41,232 nucleotides of DNA from Temnopleurus reevesii (GCA_036244855.1 BQKZ01005374.1:1-41232), one strand, 5' to 3'. Numbered from the stretch's first letter, positions 24,501-30,459 are shown. Made by a program: numbers and translations. Notes: generated from the sequence alone by a model not told the origin.

Positions 24501-25106
24501 NNNNNNNNNNNNNNNNNNNNNNNNNNNNNNNNNNNNNNNNNNNNNNNNNNNNNNNNNNNNNNNNNNNNNNNNNNNNNNNNNNNCAAAAAACTTGTAAAAA
24601 ATCACCCAAAATAGCTTGTTACCGCAATAAGTTCAGAACTTCTGTACAGATTTTGACCAAACTTGGCTCAAGTATGTATAACCATGTGAGGATGAACTGT
24701 TTAGATTTTGGGTTCAGTGGGTCAAAGGTCAAAGGTCACAGGGTCAAAAAATTTGTAAAAAATCACCCAAAATAGCTTGTTACCGCATTAAGTTCAGAAC
24801 TTGTGTACAGATTTTGACCAAACTTGACTCAAGTACCTGTATGTATAAGCATGTGAGGAAGTACTGATGAGATTTTGGGTTCATGAGGTCAAAGGTGGCA
24901 GTGCCCAAAATTTGTAAAATGTATTTGATTTCTGATGGCATGGAACAGGCCGTACATACCTTTCTGATTGCTTGATGGCGGAGGCATAAATTTTGACCGT
25001 GCGCGGTCGAGGATTCATCTAGTTTTAAATTTATTTATTTTTTTAATTTCTATAGGAGGTGCAAGCCAAAGTCCCTCTCAAAAAGTCAGGTAGACGACTT
25101 AGATGA
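3433..25106 (+). CDS. RNF31: RNF31/HOIP-like RBR E3 ubiquitin ligase, 3' part (13 exons, N-terminus outside window)
   Basis: This is the catalytic subunit of the linear ubiquitin chain assembly complex, a cytosolic E3 that builds Met1-linked chains in NF-kB and innate immune signalling. The exons join without a phase conflict: 3433-3593, 9750-9937, 10991-11102, 15348-15548, 16321-16521, 17217-17390, 18007-18105, an IBR exon (best full-length copy 19296-19503), 20057-20175, 20905-21018, 22337-22491, 23034-23202 and 25056-25106. They give about 649 residues, comparable with the last 590 or so of the roughly 1070-residue human protein. In order I see a linker, UBA helices (about 54-153), a helical linker, RING1 (276-324), IBR (376-419), RING2 (449-479, catalytic Cys463), the LDD (488-633) and a basic end GRRLR. 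The motifs GGCMHF and [12 protein letters not shown] are diagnostic of HOIP. The PUB and zinc-finger exons are missing on the left. The IBR exon is duplicated and damaged, so the assembled gene is not translatable as it stands. Confidence 0.93.
3672..3835. mobile_element. Hairpin MITE, member 1 of a three-copy family
   Basis: GACACAGTCAGCAACTTCCA and AATAGCTCT on the left pair with AGAGCTATGCATTGTGAATG and GCTTATTTTGTCC on the right. Relatives lie at 32846-33047 and 37801-37941. Confidence 0.65.
4325..4452. mobile_element. Hairpin MITE with GTCACATAG ends
   Basis: GGTCACATAGGACCCAGGAA at the left is the complement of TTCCCGGCCTCTATGTGACC at the right. The centre contains GAGGCAGTTAACTGTGAA. 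A relative with the same core twice over lies at 22778-22980. Confidence 0.7.
4668..6946. repeat. Direct duplication of 2.28 kb, copy B
   Basis: This is the second copy of 1-2279, lying in the intron after exon a. It contains the same internal elements, shifted by 4667: the telomere-like foldback near 4805-5025, the long inverted repeat 5186-5799, the small MITE 5945-6074 and the foldback 6237-6789. It carries no coding exon. Confidence 0.95.
6947..8540. other. AT-rich intron, nothing recognised
   Basis: I see no exon with RNF31 similarity, no clear TIR and no tandem array in this part of the intron between exons a and b. Confidence 0.6.
8525..8650. mobile_element. Small inverted-repeat element
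   Basis: GTTTTGTTTCATAAAGCTGTTCG is mirrored imperfectly by CGAACGGCTTTGGGAAACAC. The centre contains CCACCAGTCATTCTTAG, a motif shared with the hairpins at 13102-13235, 20640-20830 and 30460-30625. Confidence 0.5.
8742..9065. mobile_element. Diverged relative of the 519-1132 element
   Basis: It shares AATCAGATGAACTAACTG with AAAATTTGAGC, CTCCATTCACTTTGTAT and ATGCAGAATTGAT, in the same order as the left arm of the 519-1132 element. Identity is low, so it is an old copy. Confidence 0.6.
9090..9178 (+). tRNA. tRNA-like sequence, probably a SINE head or tRNA pseudogene
   Basis: GGTGGTCTAGTGGTAAGAC fits a D-arm and A box like that of tRNA-Glu. GGTTCGATTCC is a perfect B box. The ends TCTCGGT and ACCAGAGA pair with one bulge. 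A run of eight T follows at 9170. The anticodon arm does not fold cleanly, so I doubt that it is a working tRNA. Confidence 0.45.
9535..9707. mobile_element. TA-flanked MITE (CAGTCAAACCTGTC ends)
   Basis: TA precedes CAGTCAAACCTGTCTATAG, and GAGACAGGTTTGACTG precedes TA. A TA target duplication and these ends point to a Tc1/mariner/pogo-type non-autonomous element. Internal TAGTGGCCAC repeats occur. Confidence 0.75.
9750..9937 (+). CDS. RNF31: RNF31 exon b: UBA region, first half
   Basis: The acceptor is TATTTTTCAG and the donor is AG|GTCAGC. The exon has 62 codons plus two bases. It starts [18 protein letters not shown] and contains [16 protein letters not shown], matching the HOIP segment with LQWL and a following amphipathic helix. 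In HOIP this domain binds the UBL of HOIL-1L, so the exon is likely the dimerisation surface of the complex. GC content and codon use are clearly higher than in the flanking AT-rich intron. Confidence 0.92.
10330..10634. mobile_element. Nested MITEs: TA-flanked element inside a GGGGTGTTGC-family element
   Basis: The inner element (10402-10604, ends TACTTTATAAGC and GCTTATACAGTA) contains TTTTCGCG and GCGAAAAT arms and matches the reverse complement of 26045-26232. Outside it, GATCAACTGCAGCTTG on the left and ATTGCAACTTTGTAGCAACA on the right are the end of the MITE family seen at 15124, 23435 and 34817. Confidence 0.65.
10633..10927 (+). repeat. Two decayed tandem copies of the intron end and exon c start
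   Basis: Acceptor-like ends at 10698 (CTTTTTAG then GATAATAGAGCT) and 10834 (TATTATAG then AATATGGACCTCGTC) repeat the true site at 10990 (TTTTTAG then AATAATGGAGCTTGTC). Shared flanks include GATCAACTCTCCTTTC and ACCATAACAGCCTTAAC. The copy at 10834 also retains GAGTCAGTGAGGAAT of the exon. Spacing is about 136 and 156 bp. Confidence 0.8.
10991..11102 (+). CDS. RNF31: RNF31 exon c: UBA region, second half
   Basis: The acceptor is TACTTTTTAG and the donor is AAAAG|GTAGTT. One base completes the split Arg codon from exon b, followed by 37 codons. The product reads [20 protein letters not shown], then [16 protein letters not shown]. The NVQEAIKEC stretch is the counterpart of the HOIP NLDEAVEEC helix. 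Two decayed copies of the intron end plus the start of this exon lie directly upstream (10633-10927). Confidence 0.92.
11188..11350. repeat. (TTCAA)n tract and retroelement-like tail
   Basis: About 14 imperfect ATTCA units run into TTTCATTTATTTCATTC. A similar CAGTTCAGTT tract with CCATTTATTTCACAAACAGC occurs at 22008-22065, so both may be 3' ends of one LINE family. The lineage cannot be named from this. Confidence 0.5.
11351..13100. other. AT-rich intron with one 93-bp tandem duplication
   Basis: 11947-12039 and 12040-12130 repeat each other (ATTTGAATGTG[CT]ACAGGATG, then TTGTCAAATTAAAG). Nothing else is recognisable in this stretch. Confidence 0.65.
13102..13235. mobile_element. Hairpin element
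   Basis: TGTTTCACCAAGATGAGAC and TGACTGGTATC on the left pair with GATACCAGTCGTTCATAAAC and CTTGGTGAAACA on the right. It is related to the CCAGTC-type elements at 8525, 20640 and 30460. Confidence 0.6.
13883..14375. mobile_element. Foldback element with internal 57-bp tandem repeats
   Basis: GGTTCACACCAGTTTCAGAA and CCTACAGAAGCTT at the left are mirrored by AGCTTCTGTAGGACTGTCAT and AAGTGTGAACC at the right, and also once at 14190-14245. Between them, CCTTGTCTTGGATGAGAAAG blocks ending TAAACTTGCCTTGGCC repeat about four times at 13970-14160, and one more block lies at 14250. Confidence 0.7.
14400..15100. other. AT-rich intron, nothing recognised
   Basis: There is no exon, clear TIR or tandem array between the foldback at 13883-14375 and the MITE at 15124. 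Confidence 0.55.
15124..15298. mobile_element. GGGGTGTTGC-family MITE
   Basis: The ends are GGGGTGTTGCTCAGAAT and GTTTTGAGCAACATCCCC. The interior has AACTGCAGATCAACTGCAAC and GCGCATAAAACA. Family members lie at 23435-23615, 26313-26422 (shortened) and 34817-35011. Confidence 0.75.
15348..15548 (+). CDS. RNF31: RNF31 exon d: UBA-like helical linker before RING1
   Basis: A phase-0 exon of exactly 67 codons lies between TCTTTACAG and GTAAGT. It begins [15 protein letters not shown] and contains [14 protein letters not shown], a UBA-like pattern. The HOIP counterpart reads LQSLGFGPEEG followed by DVSRALTELQRQR. It ends with acidic sequence leading to the next helix. Confidence 0.92.
16000..16260. 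other. AT-rich intron between exons d and e
   Basis: The whole 15549-16320 intron shows no repeat that I can define and no ORF of interest. Confidence 0.5.
16321..16521 (+). CDS. RNF31: RNF31 exon e: helical linker and start of RING1
   Basis: This phase-0 exon of 67 codons lies between CTTCTGCAG and GTACAT. It contains [16 protein letters not shown], equivalent to the SWGRAELALSLL stretch of HOIP, and ends with [13 protein letters not shown]. Cys276 and Cys279 of the visible protein are the first pair of RING1 zinc ligands. RING1 recruits the ubiquitin-loaded E2. Confidence 0.95.
16830..16982. mobile_element. MITE with GGGCCCCGTAACATAA ends
   Basis: TGGGCCCCGTAACATAAGGG and TTTGCGATTAAT at the left pair over about 35 bp with ATTAATCGCAAACC and TTATGTTACGAGGCCCTGG at the right. 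The same family occurs at 1278-1407. A (TTA)n run (16709-16733) lies upstream. Confidence 0.75.
17217..17390 (+). CDS. RNF31: RNF31 exon f: RING1 core
   Basis: A phase-0 exon of 58 codons lies between TCTTCTGCAG and GTGAGT. The cysteines fall as CQCMMCRDC (residues 294-302), followed by His306 and the closing pair CPSC (321-324). This matches the CECTICPDC and CPAC spacing of HOIP RING1. The end, DYFAFLDIL, leads into the helix joining RING1 to IBR. Confidence 0.96.
17400..18000. other. Intron between exons f and g
   Basis: AT-rich with oligo-T/A stretches. Nothing definable was seen. Confidence 0.5.
18007..18105 (+). CDS. RNF31: RNF31 exon g: RING1-IBR helix and first IBR cysteine
   Basis: A short phase-0 exon of 33 codons lies between TTTTTAG and GTAAGT. 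It encodes [17 protein letters not shown] and ends FCWCAH. In HOIP the same place reads LRESLEPDAYALFHKKL and WCAQC. Cys376 is the first IBR ligand and its partner Cys379 is the first residue of the next exon. The end phase is 0, which the IBR exon copies at 18950, 19123 and 19296 all fit. Confidence 0.95.
18450..18495. mobile_element. End fragment of the TGCCTCCGCC-type TIR element
   Basis: TTTATGCCTTCGCCACTGTA and GGTGGTGCCGGAGGCATTAT match the left end of the larger element at 23919. Only the end is present. Confidence 0.6.
18950..19062 (+). pseudogene. RNF31: RNF31 IBR exon, copy 1 (5' half only)
   Basis: After a GCCTTTGTAG acceptor, the exon start reads [20 protein letters not shown] and carries the CFLC pair and the His ligand (QWMEQHEG). 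Homology to the exon stops right after GAG GGA ATA. The following sequence is a copy of the intron's own 3' end, so the last Cys ligand and the 3' half are absent. The ancestral intron end with a related AAGCTTC and TTTTTGTACG stretch precedes it. Confidence 0.85.
19123..19236 (+). pseudogene. RNF31: RNF31 IBR exon, copy 2 (5' half only)
   Basis: The copy starts exactly 173 bp after copy 1 and is nearly identical to it. It has the family residues LTCFLC and QWMDQHEGI, where copy 1 has Ile and Glu changes. Exon homology ends at the same GGA ATC junction and continues as KKLEEASN, then runs into the acceptor of copy 3. Read through, the frame meets a stop, so copy 2 alone cannot encode the IBR. 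Confidence 0.85.
19296..19503 (+). pseudogene. RNF31: RNF31 IBR exon, full-length copy (copy 3) with two TGA codons
   Basis: This is the only copy with both an acceptor (CCCTTTGCAG) and a donor (ATTG|GTGAGC). It is 208 bp, starting in phase 0 and leaving one base, as the next exon requires. The frame reads [20 protein letters not shown] and ends [11 protein letters not shown], aligning end to end with the HOIP IBR and linker. Three codons differ from the family at zinc ligands: TGC to TGA at 19377-19379, CAC/CAT to CAA (His to Gln) at 19401-19403, and TGC to TGA at 19416-19418. All other differences from copies 2 and 4 in the clearly aligned region are synonymous. It is either a dead allele or paralogous copy, or sequence error. 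Skipping this exon would break the frame. Confidence 0.85.
19624..19738 (+). pseudogene. RNF31: RNF31 IBR exon, copy 4 (3' half only)
   Basis: Homology begins at GATGGACCAG and runs to the donor ATCG|GTATGT. It encodes [20 protein letters not shown] and then [17 protein letters not shown] with intact His and Cys ligands. There is no acceptor or 5' half in front of it. Against copy 3 it differs by several third-position changes and the TGC/TGA site only. It probably carries the true 3' part of the functional exon. Confidence 0.8.
20057..20175 (+). CDS. RNF31: RNF31 exon i: RING2 with catalytic cysteine
   Basis: The acceptor is AATCCACAG and the donor is GTAAGT. Two bases complete a split Glu codon, followed by 39 codons. 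The order CPRC, then [12 protein letters not shown], then FCCGC reproduces HOIP RING2. Cys463 of the visible protein (codon 20101-20103) is in the position of the catalytic cysteine that takes ubiquitin from the E2. His465 sits two residues later, as in the HOIP active site. All RING2 zinc ligands visible in this exon are intact. Confidence 0.97.
20198..20376. mobile_element. Hairpin MITE with GGGGCCAATTG ends
   Basis: GGGGCCAATTGCACGAAAAG at the left is mirrored by TTGTTCAATTGGCCCCAGG at the right. The arms continue with CTTCTTGCTAAGACGTCTTG and CACAAGAAGTTTAGACATCT. Almost the whole element forms one hairpin. Confidence 0.8.
20640..20830. mobile_element. Hairpin element of the CCAGTCGTTC type
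   Basis: CGACTGATGACCTTTTCCTG pairs with GAGAAAGGGTCACCAGTCG around 20715-20770. The outer parts are poorly preserved. Confidence 0.45.
20905..21018 (+). CDS. RNF31: RNF31 exon j: RING2 end and LDD start
   Basis: A phase-0 exon of 38 codons lies between GGTTTCCAG and GTGAGT. It contains [18 protein letters not shown], nearly the same as the [12 protein letters not shown] signature of HOIP. This begins the linear-chain-determining domain, which positions the acceptor ubiquitin so that its Met1 amine is attacked. Confidence 0.97.
21043..21530 (-). mobile_element. LINE 3' end with reverse transcriptase C-terminal remnant (CR1/L2-like)
   Basis: The - strand frame contains [20 protein letters not shown], then [27 protein letters not shown] and [13 protein letters not shown]. 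This is the typical end of CR1/L2-type LINE polymerases. It is followed by a 3' tail with GCGCTATATAAGACACATG and (ATT)n at 21047-21070. It is 5'-truncated and inserted antisense in the RNF31 intron between exons j and k. Confidence 0.8.
21531..22010. repeat. (GAT/GGT)n trinucleotide array
   Basis: Almost 480 bp of GATGATGATG with GGT and GAA variants. Chance ORFs read as poly-Asp, poly-Met, poly-His or poly-Ser. A shorter patch lies at 22160-22250. Confidence 0.9.
22337..22491 (+). CDS. RNF31: RNF31 exon k: LDD zinc-binding insert
   Basis: The acceptor is TTGTTAAAG and the donor is TGCAG|GTATAT. There are 51 codons plus two bases. It contains [20 protein letters not shown] and then [18 protein letters not shown] has GGCRVIEQKEVPNGLRDEAC and AGLCQ in the same place. 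The Cys-rich insert coordinates zinc in the human LDD structure. Confidence 0.96.
22778..22980. mobile_element. Relative of the 4325-4452 hairpin, with doubled core
   Basis: TGCCCAGTCTCATACATATA and AGAAGCCC at the left are mirrored by GGGCTTCTATATGACTGGGG at the right. The core GGCGGTTAACTCTGAACT is repeated as GGCAGTTAACTGTGAACT. Confidence 0.65.
23034..23202 (+). CDS. RNF31: RNF31 exon l: LDD C-terminal helices
   Basis: The acceptor is TTCTTTAAAG and the donor is GTAAGT. One base completes the split Arg codon, followed by 56 codons. It reads [20 protein letters not shown] and ends [10 protein letters not shown], matching HYKEYLVSLINAHSLDPATL and AYQARLL of HOIP. Confidence 0.96.
23435..23615. 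mobile_element. GGGGTGTTGC-family MITE
   Basis: It begins GGGGTGTTACAAAGTTTCAA and ends AACTTTCTAGCAACACCC. It has the same order of interior motifs (CAAATCAACTG, CATCTTCATTT, GATTTCGATTGG) as the other members. Confidence 0.7.
23919..25024. mobile_element. TIR element with TGCCTCCGCC ends, containing the assembly gap
   Basis: TTATGCCTCCGCCACCGTAA at the left is mirrored by GATGGCGGAGGCATAA at the right. A CGTGCGTG microsatellite runs into the N gap. Two direct repeats of about 165 bp follow (AATCACCCAAAATAGCTTGT at about 24600 and 24760). It fills most of the last RNF31 intron. Confidence 0.7.
24023..24583. other. Assembly gap (561 N)
   Basis: A run of N follows a (CGTG)n microsatellite. 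Translations across it are meaningless. Confidence 0.99.
25056..25106 (+). CDS. RNF31: RNF31 last coding exon with stop codon
   Basis: After AATTTCTATAG the phase-0 exon encodes [16 protein letters not shown] and a TGA at 25104-25106. Human HOIP ends with EEVPLGQSIPRRRK, so the EV..VPL and basic tail are conserved. The exon continues into 3' UTR. Confidence 0.93.
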   Translation, partial: EVQAKVPLKKSGRRLR

Positions 25107-26000
25107 AAAGAAAGATGAAAGGGATATGCGGCAAATCACTGAAAGCAGAAATAGTGAATACAGAGGAAAGAGAAAGAATGCACCAGCGCCACAGCACAAG
25201 TTGGAAGGGGAGGAGAGACGAAAAGAGGAAGAGCTAATGCAGTGCCTAGACAGGCATGCACATGGAACTGTGGGGATGAAATGCCCTTTCACCGCAGTGG
25301 GCTTTGGGTGGGGGAGGATGGATGATAGGAGGAATAACTGATGGAGTGCATCATATAGATGTGCAAGGACAGTGGATGATGGAGGTCCTTGCATCGCAGG
25401 GAGCTTCGGGAAGGGGGAGATGGGAGCAAAAGAGGAACAGCTTATGGCGTGTATGATCTATAATCATACGCATTGATAGGGGACAATAAATGCTTTTGCA
25501 TCATTGTGAAAAATGGACAGTGGAGGGGAGAACAAAGAAGGAACAGCTGATTGTTTAGAATCATGTGGAAGGTTAGGGATCAATTAATACTCTTGCGCCA
25601 CTGTGAAAGTAGTACAGGGGAGGAGAGAAGAAAGAAGGAACGTCTCAAGGAGCGTGTGTACAGATGTTCATATGGACAAATGATGGTTACTGCACTGGCT
25701 CCATACTGGGAATTGAATGATGGAGGAGAGAAGAAAGAAGGAAAAGCTGAAGGAGTCTATGCAGATGCATTCACATGGACAGGCAATCATCAAGGCCTTT
25801 GGCTCTAAAGGCAAATTTCATGAGGGAGTAGAGAAGAAAGGGAGAAGAGCTAATAGGTTACTAGATGCCATACATCCGGCTCAGAGCTACAGCAAGGATG
25901 GAGAAAGGATGTTTAAAAATATCTCAAAGAAATCGAGTATCTAGTATTTTCTGGGGTTTTTTTGTGGCAAGGAGGGCATGGAAACAATTGTTTTTTGTTT
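25107..26000 (+). other. RNF31: Probable RNF31 3' UTR with degenerate internal repeats
   Basis: There is no long ORF continuing the protein. The stretch holds several diverged copies of a purine-rich block (GGAGGAGAGAAGAAAGAAGG followed by a CAGATG/ATGGACA block) near 25200, 25370, 25520, 25615 and 25717. A first AATAAA lies at 25495-25500, and later ones follow at about 26490 and 26670. I cannot tell which poly(A) site is used. Confidence 0.5.
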
Positions 26001-26044
26001 TCTCTGTCCACAGACTAGGAAACAAACATTGAAGTACATACATG

Positions 26045-26232
26045 TACTGTATGAGCTGAACTTTCCGCGATGGTTTTATTTTCACGGATTTGGCCTTGCG
26101 AAAATTTCCACTCTGTATTATGCACATTTATATGTGTACAAACACTGTCAAAAATGTGAAAATAACAACATACCAATATGTCAAACTGGTCCAAAATAGC
26201 GAAAAAATATCTGTACGCTAAAATATTGAGAT
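26045..26232. mobile_element. TACTGTAT-AGCTGAA MITE, reverse orientation of 10402-10604
   Basis: TACTGTATGAGCTGAACTTT is followed by GGTTTTATTTTCACGG and ends near ATCTGTACGCTAAAATATTG. These match the reverse complement of the inner element at 10402-10604. Confidence 0.65.
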
Positions 26233-26312
26233 CATGACTGACACAACCCTATCAAAGTTGTCATTTCATTTGCTTTAATGGATTAATTCTACCTCTCGAG
26301 CAACAACCCCTG

Positions 26313-26422
26313 AGGAAGTGTTACTAGAAAATAGCACTTATAAATAGACACGGATGAAAGACTGATTTGATTGGGTGTTCCGATCAACTGCAGCTTGCAA
26401 TCAAACTTTCTAGCAACAACCA
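26313..26422. mobile_element. Shortened GGGGTGTTGC-family MITE
   Basis: GAAGTGTTACTAGAAAATAG at the left and GATCAACTGCAGCTTGCAAT with TTCTAGCAACAACC at the right belong to the family. The middle is mostly missing. Confidence 0.5.
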
Positions 26423-26429
26423 CTTGATG

Positions 26430-27510
26430 TAGTTGTATATGAATCATATATGTAAATAATGTAAATAATATAATATTCCATATAATTCATATGGGAATAA
26501 AGGAAGGCATAGAAGTTATAGGATGAAGTTTAAAAATGAAAGGCATCATCAATTATGGAAGTGTTTTCAAAGAAAAAGAGAAAATGAGAAATTCTTACTG
26601 GACATGGTTATACATACAACCACCTGTCCAGTGATTTTCATTGATGAAGAACAGAGACAGAAAGAATAAAATGGATTAAAGTGGACAGTCACTTTCTTGA
26701 ATTTTGCATAAACATGTATATTATCTGTTTTCAAGGAAGACATTATCAGAGTTATGTACTTTTCACAATAAGGTTTTCTCTATAGAAGAGTTTTTTTTAT
26801 TCAAATTATTTAACCGCCAGCACTCGGTCCCTGAAAATCATCATTTGGGCAAAAATCTCTGGATTTGGGGAATTTTTTTACCGGTTTGAAGTGATTTTAA
26901 GAAAAAAGCTGTAAAATTTCAGTGTGGCACACATTTGGGACTTTTACTTCTTGTGGGAAGTAAGATTTTAAGTCTTGTAGGAACTGTGTCATTGTCTGAA
27001 ACAGATGGCTACTTGTAAGTATTTTATAGAGGATTGTTCAGAGCAGACCTCCCAACCATTTATATTCTTTCCTTGAAATTCCTTATAGTAAGGAGGTCTG
27101 TTGCTGGTCTGAACCACTTTATAGAATGAAATGACACTGACAGGCTCAAACCATACAATGGAAAAAGATGAACGATTTGCTGAATAACGAGGAAAGAAAT
27201 GCTTCCCATGATGCAACTGTGCAGAAGAATTATCAAGAAATGTGGAATAACTTTTTTGAAAATGGCCTTGAAACTCTCTCAAAATGTTGAAATTTCATAT
27301 TCTTTCCTAAAAATTCATAATACCAGCAATTTAACACAACAGCAGAGGCGGATCCAGTCTCTATGTGTTTGTTGAGGGGAGGAGTAGGGGAAGGGGTGCT
27401 GGGGAATGAGTAAACAATTGCTTTATTTCCCATATGGCGCGAAAAACAACAACTGAGGAGATGTATCATTTGTATTAGTTGGTAAAAGCCGAAAAATGGC
27501 TCAAAGCTGC
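26430..27510. other. Non-coding stretch downstream of RNF31
   Basis: AT-rich, with AATAAA motifs but no supported gene. It may still be RNF31 3' UTR or flanking DNA. Confidence 0.4.
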
Positions 27511-27520
27511 CAATGCTGAA

Positions 27521-27564
<44 letters not shown>
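27521..27564. repeat. Poly-G run of 44
   Basis: An uninterrupted G homopolymer. Such runs are rarely real at this length and may be a sequencing artefact, or a simple repeat of uncertain length. Confidence 0.9.
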
Positions 27565-27566
<2 letters not shown>

Positions 27567-27647
27567 GCTCACCGAGGGACTTGCCGTTAGTGAAACTCTT
27601 ATCTGGATACATAGATACAGCCATACATTCATTGACCTGTAAATATG

Positions 27648-27649
<2 letters not shown>

Positions 27650-27691
<42 letters not shown>
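27650..27691. repeat. (TA)n microsatellite
   Basis: About 20 TA units lie directly before the LINE remnant. Confidence 0.9.
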
Positions 27692-27695
<4 letters not shown>

Positions 27696-27699
27696 CGTC

Positions 27700-28040
27700 C
27701 GTCGATTCGACGAGGACCATCTAGTCATCCCTGTTTTGATGGGTCCGCAGATGGCTAATCAGGCCAATCTGTGCCCTGAAGAGTCTCTGGCAGTGTGGAC
27801 AGGGAATGCTGGCAGCTACCACAGGGTTGGCAATTCTTTCTTTCCGCGCTAGTCTGCGTTTTCTGGCAATCTCAGTTCTGGAGGTCTCGCAAGCTTTGGC
27901 TCCCTTCTGAACTTCTTGCCGCCAAGCTCCTCTGTCCTGAGCAGCTTGCTTCTAGTTGTCATAGTCGATATTGAATCGTTTTAGTGATGCTTTTAATGTG
28001 TCTTTGTACCGCTTCCTCTGGCCTCCATGAGAGCATGTAA
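27700..28040 (-). pseudogene. Non-LTR retrotransposon ORF end with C2H2 motif (fragment)
   Basis: The - strand reads GGQRKRYKDTLKASLKRFNI, an in-frame TAG probably replacing a Trp codon, then DRGAWRQEVQKGAK, RKRRLARKER and CPHCQRLFRAQIGLISHLRT with a closing His and a stop at 27721-27723. This C-terminal region, with RYKD..LK, RGAW and one C2H2 finger (IGLISH), is typical of invertebrate LINE endonuclease-reverse transcriptase proteins. Both ends are truncated. Confidence 0.75.
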
Positions 28041-29470
28041 ATATGTACATATATGATGTTAGTACTTCAGAGGTATTGTTAAAGTTTTGAAGGTAGTAGC
28101 TGTAGTAGATTGTAATATGTGATTTAATGTTTATTTCATATGTGTACACAAAAATTGAAAGAAAGCAAAGATACCGTATCTTCCTCCCTAGCTAGATAGT
28201 ATACAAAGTCACCCACGTATATACATGTATATAAGTATAGCCTAATTAGTATGTAGCTAATAAAGATGGTGATGGTGTCATATGTCTGTAGTAGTAAAGA
28301 TAGAGAGAGAGAGAGTGAGATGGAGGAAGGAAAAAGATTTTGTTGTATATAGATAACACAAAACACTTTTTATTGCATTAAATCTATTCAAACAACGTTC
28401 AATCTAAGATTGCCCCAGTTTACTTCTGTTATATTTTCTGGTTACCTGTGACATCAAGTATTACGTGCACAATATTGCTGGCATCTCTAACTGATTATTC
28501 CTTGAGTTACATGCCTGTTGATTTGACTGTATGTACTAGTTTGAGTGTGCCGGTTAAAAAAAATGTATTGATGATACAGAGTTTTTCAAATTTGCAGTGT
28601 ATAATAGTTTGCAGTTGTGTATTGTATTATTCTGCTTCATGTGAGATATCTGTTGTTAATTTACTTCAATTTAAAAATGTTCATCACAGGGGTTTTTCCG
28701 AAATATTCATTTTTCTTGCCAATTACATAGTTACTTGATATTCCATAAACATGTACGTAACTATTGAACTTCAATACAGCAGATTGCATAGTATTACTTG
28801 TTGCTTTGTTAGGGTGAGCAATGCACAAGCTTTCGGGTTGTTCAGAACAACCTGTTGGTAATGAATATGCATAAAATTTGCATCCATTGGTGAGCCTGTC
28901 TAATTTACAACAAGTACTAAAATCATTTCTTGCCATATAGATCATATACTTTCAATTTGACTGCCTTTAACAAACAGTAAAAAAGTATAAAAAAAGTATT
29001 TAAAAAAAGTGAAAAACAATTAAAAAAAAATTGCACTAAACATCATGGAGGAAAAAAATTGAAGGGATGTATTCAGTTTTATGTTGTTTGATCAATTTGT
29101 ATACCTACATTCCCAGATAAATGACACAGTTTTGTTGAAGATATATTTTGCTGTTCTCAAAAATAGTTATTTGATGTATTTCAAAATATATTATGTAAAT
29201 ATTTTTTCATTTATTTTCTTTACCTGTAGTATTTTTAACACAAGAAAGAGCATAAAATGGCACTCTTTATTTCAATATTACTGCACAGTTCTAGCAATTG
29301 TTCTGTTATTCATATACAGGTATGTACTATGCTAATAAAAGTTATGTTCTCCATTCAATTTCATTTCATTTGAAATGTGGAAAATCTTAGTTTTACTGTA
29401 ATGGTAACATTTCACAGTTTGATATGTACATGTACATAATATGGATAAAGTTGGTTAAGCCATATTTTTT
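28041..29470. other. AT-rich stretch, nothing recognised
   Basis: It has poly-A and (GA)n patches (28301-28320, 28980-29030). I found no gene, no TIR and no protein similarity. Confidence 0.5.
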
Positions 29471-29493
29471 TTATCATGAAAGACTTACACAAT

Positions 29494-29526
29494 GTATCTA
29501 TCTATCTGTCTATCTATCTATCTATA

Positions 29527-29557
<31 letters not shown>

Positions 29558-29560
29558 ATA
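29494..29560. repeat. (TATC)n microsatellite
   Basis: About 16 tetranucleotide units with a few changes. Confidence 0.9.
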
Positions 29561-29919
29561 AATTAAATGAACACATACCATGCTTAATGCAGTGCTATAT
29601 TCTGCGAAATGTGAAGAATTGTATGCATGTATCATACAAGTAAATGATACTTGGTGTGTAATTTTCTGTATGTATTTTCTATTATTGTAATATGATTTAT
29701 GATTCTTTATAAGAAGAATGCCAAAACATTTGAGGCAATTTGTTTTCATACATGTACAGTATATGGATTTACATGAAATTGTGAATATTTGACTAACTGA
29801 GTATATTCAAAATGCATCAAATATACTGATCAGTCTGCCACAATTTGTTGTGGCAGTCATTTCAGAAGGGACTAAAATATTGCAAAACATACTCATCCTC
29901 TCTTTTGAATCACTACCCA

Positions 29920-30390
29920 AAACTGACATATGTTGGAAAATGAATTAGAATTGTTTGTGATATGCTGTACTTGTTCCAAAAATAATTCTATAAGATATGA
30001 TGGAATGATGGAATATTAAACTGCATTCATCTATGGCATTTTAGCTAAATTCCTTTAAATTGTATGAAAGGACCCAAAACATACGCATTCTGGAAAAATT
30101 GTTGTGAATGGTCTGTTATATACCTTACTCGTTCCAAAAATTATTCTATAAATTATGATAGAATGACAGAATGTTAACCGCATTTATCTCTGGCATTTTA
30201 GCTAAATTCCTTCAAATTGTATGAAAGGACCCACCACATACACATGCTGGTATGGTCGTAGATATGCTCTACTTATTCAAAATATTATTCATTACATTAT
30301 AATAGAATGACAGAATGTTAAAATGCATACATCTCTTGCATTTTAACTACATCCTTTCAATTGTATGAAAGGAAATGTCACCAAAATGCT
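29920..30390. repeat. Three diverged tandem units of about 150 bp
   Basis: Anchors repeat at 29974, 30131 and 30275 (TTCCAAAAATAATTCTATAA type) and at about 30060, 30219 and 30361 (TTGTATGAAAGGACCC type). The units include GAATGACAGAATGTTAA and TGGCATTTTAGCTAAATTCC. Confidence 0.75.
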
Positions 30391-30459
30391 CACAATTTCA
30401 TCTTGGGTAATTCCATAAATCTTCCTGATATAAATTTTTAGGGTTCATGAATCTACATG

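Noticed and set aside
23815..24775. Long ORFs of 210-278 codons
   Set aside because: They are open only because they span the N gap. The flanks translate the CGTG microsatellite.
27475..27728. ORFs rich in Gly, Pro and Tyr-Ile
   Set aside because: They are translations of the poly-G run and the (TA)n tract.
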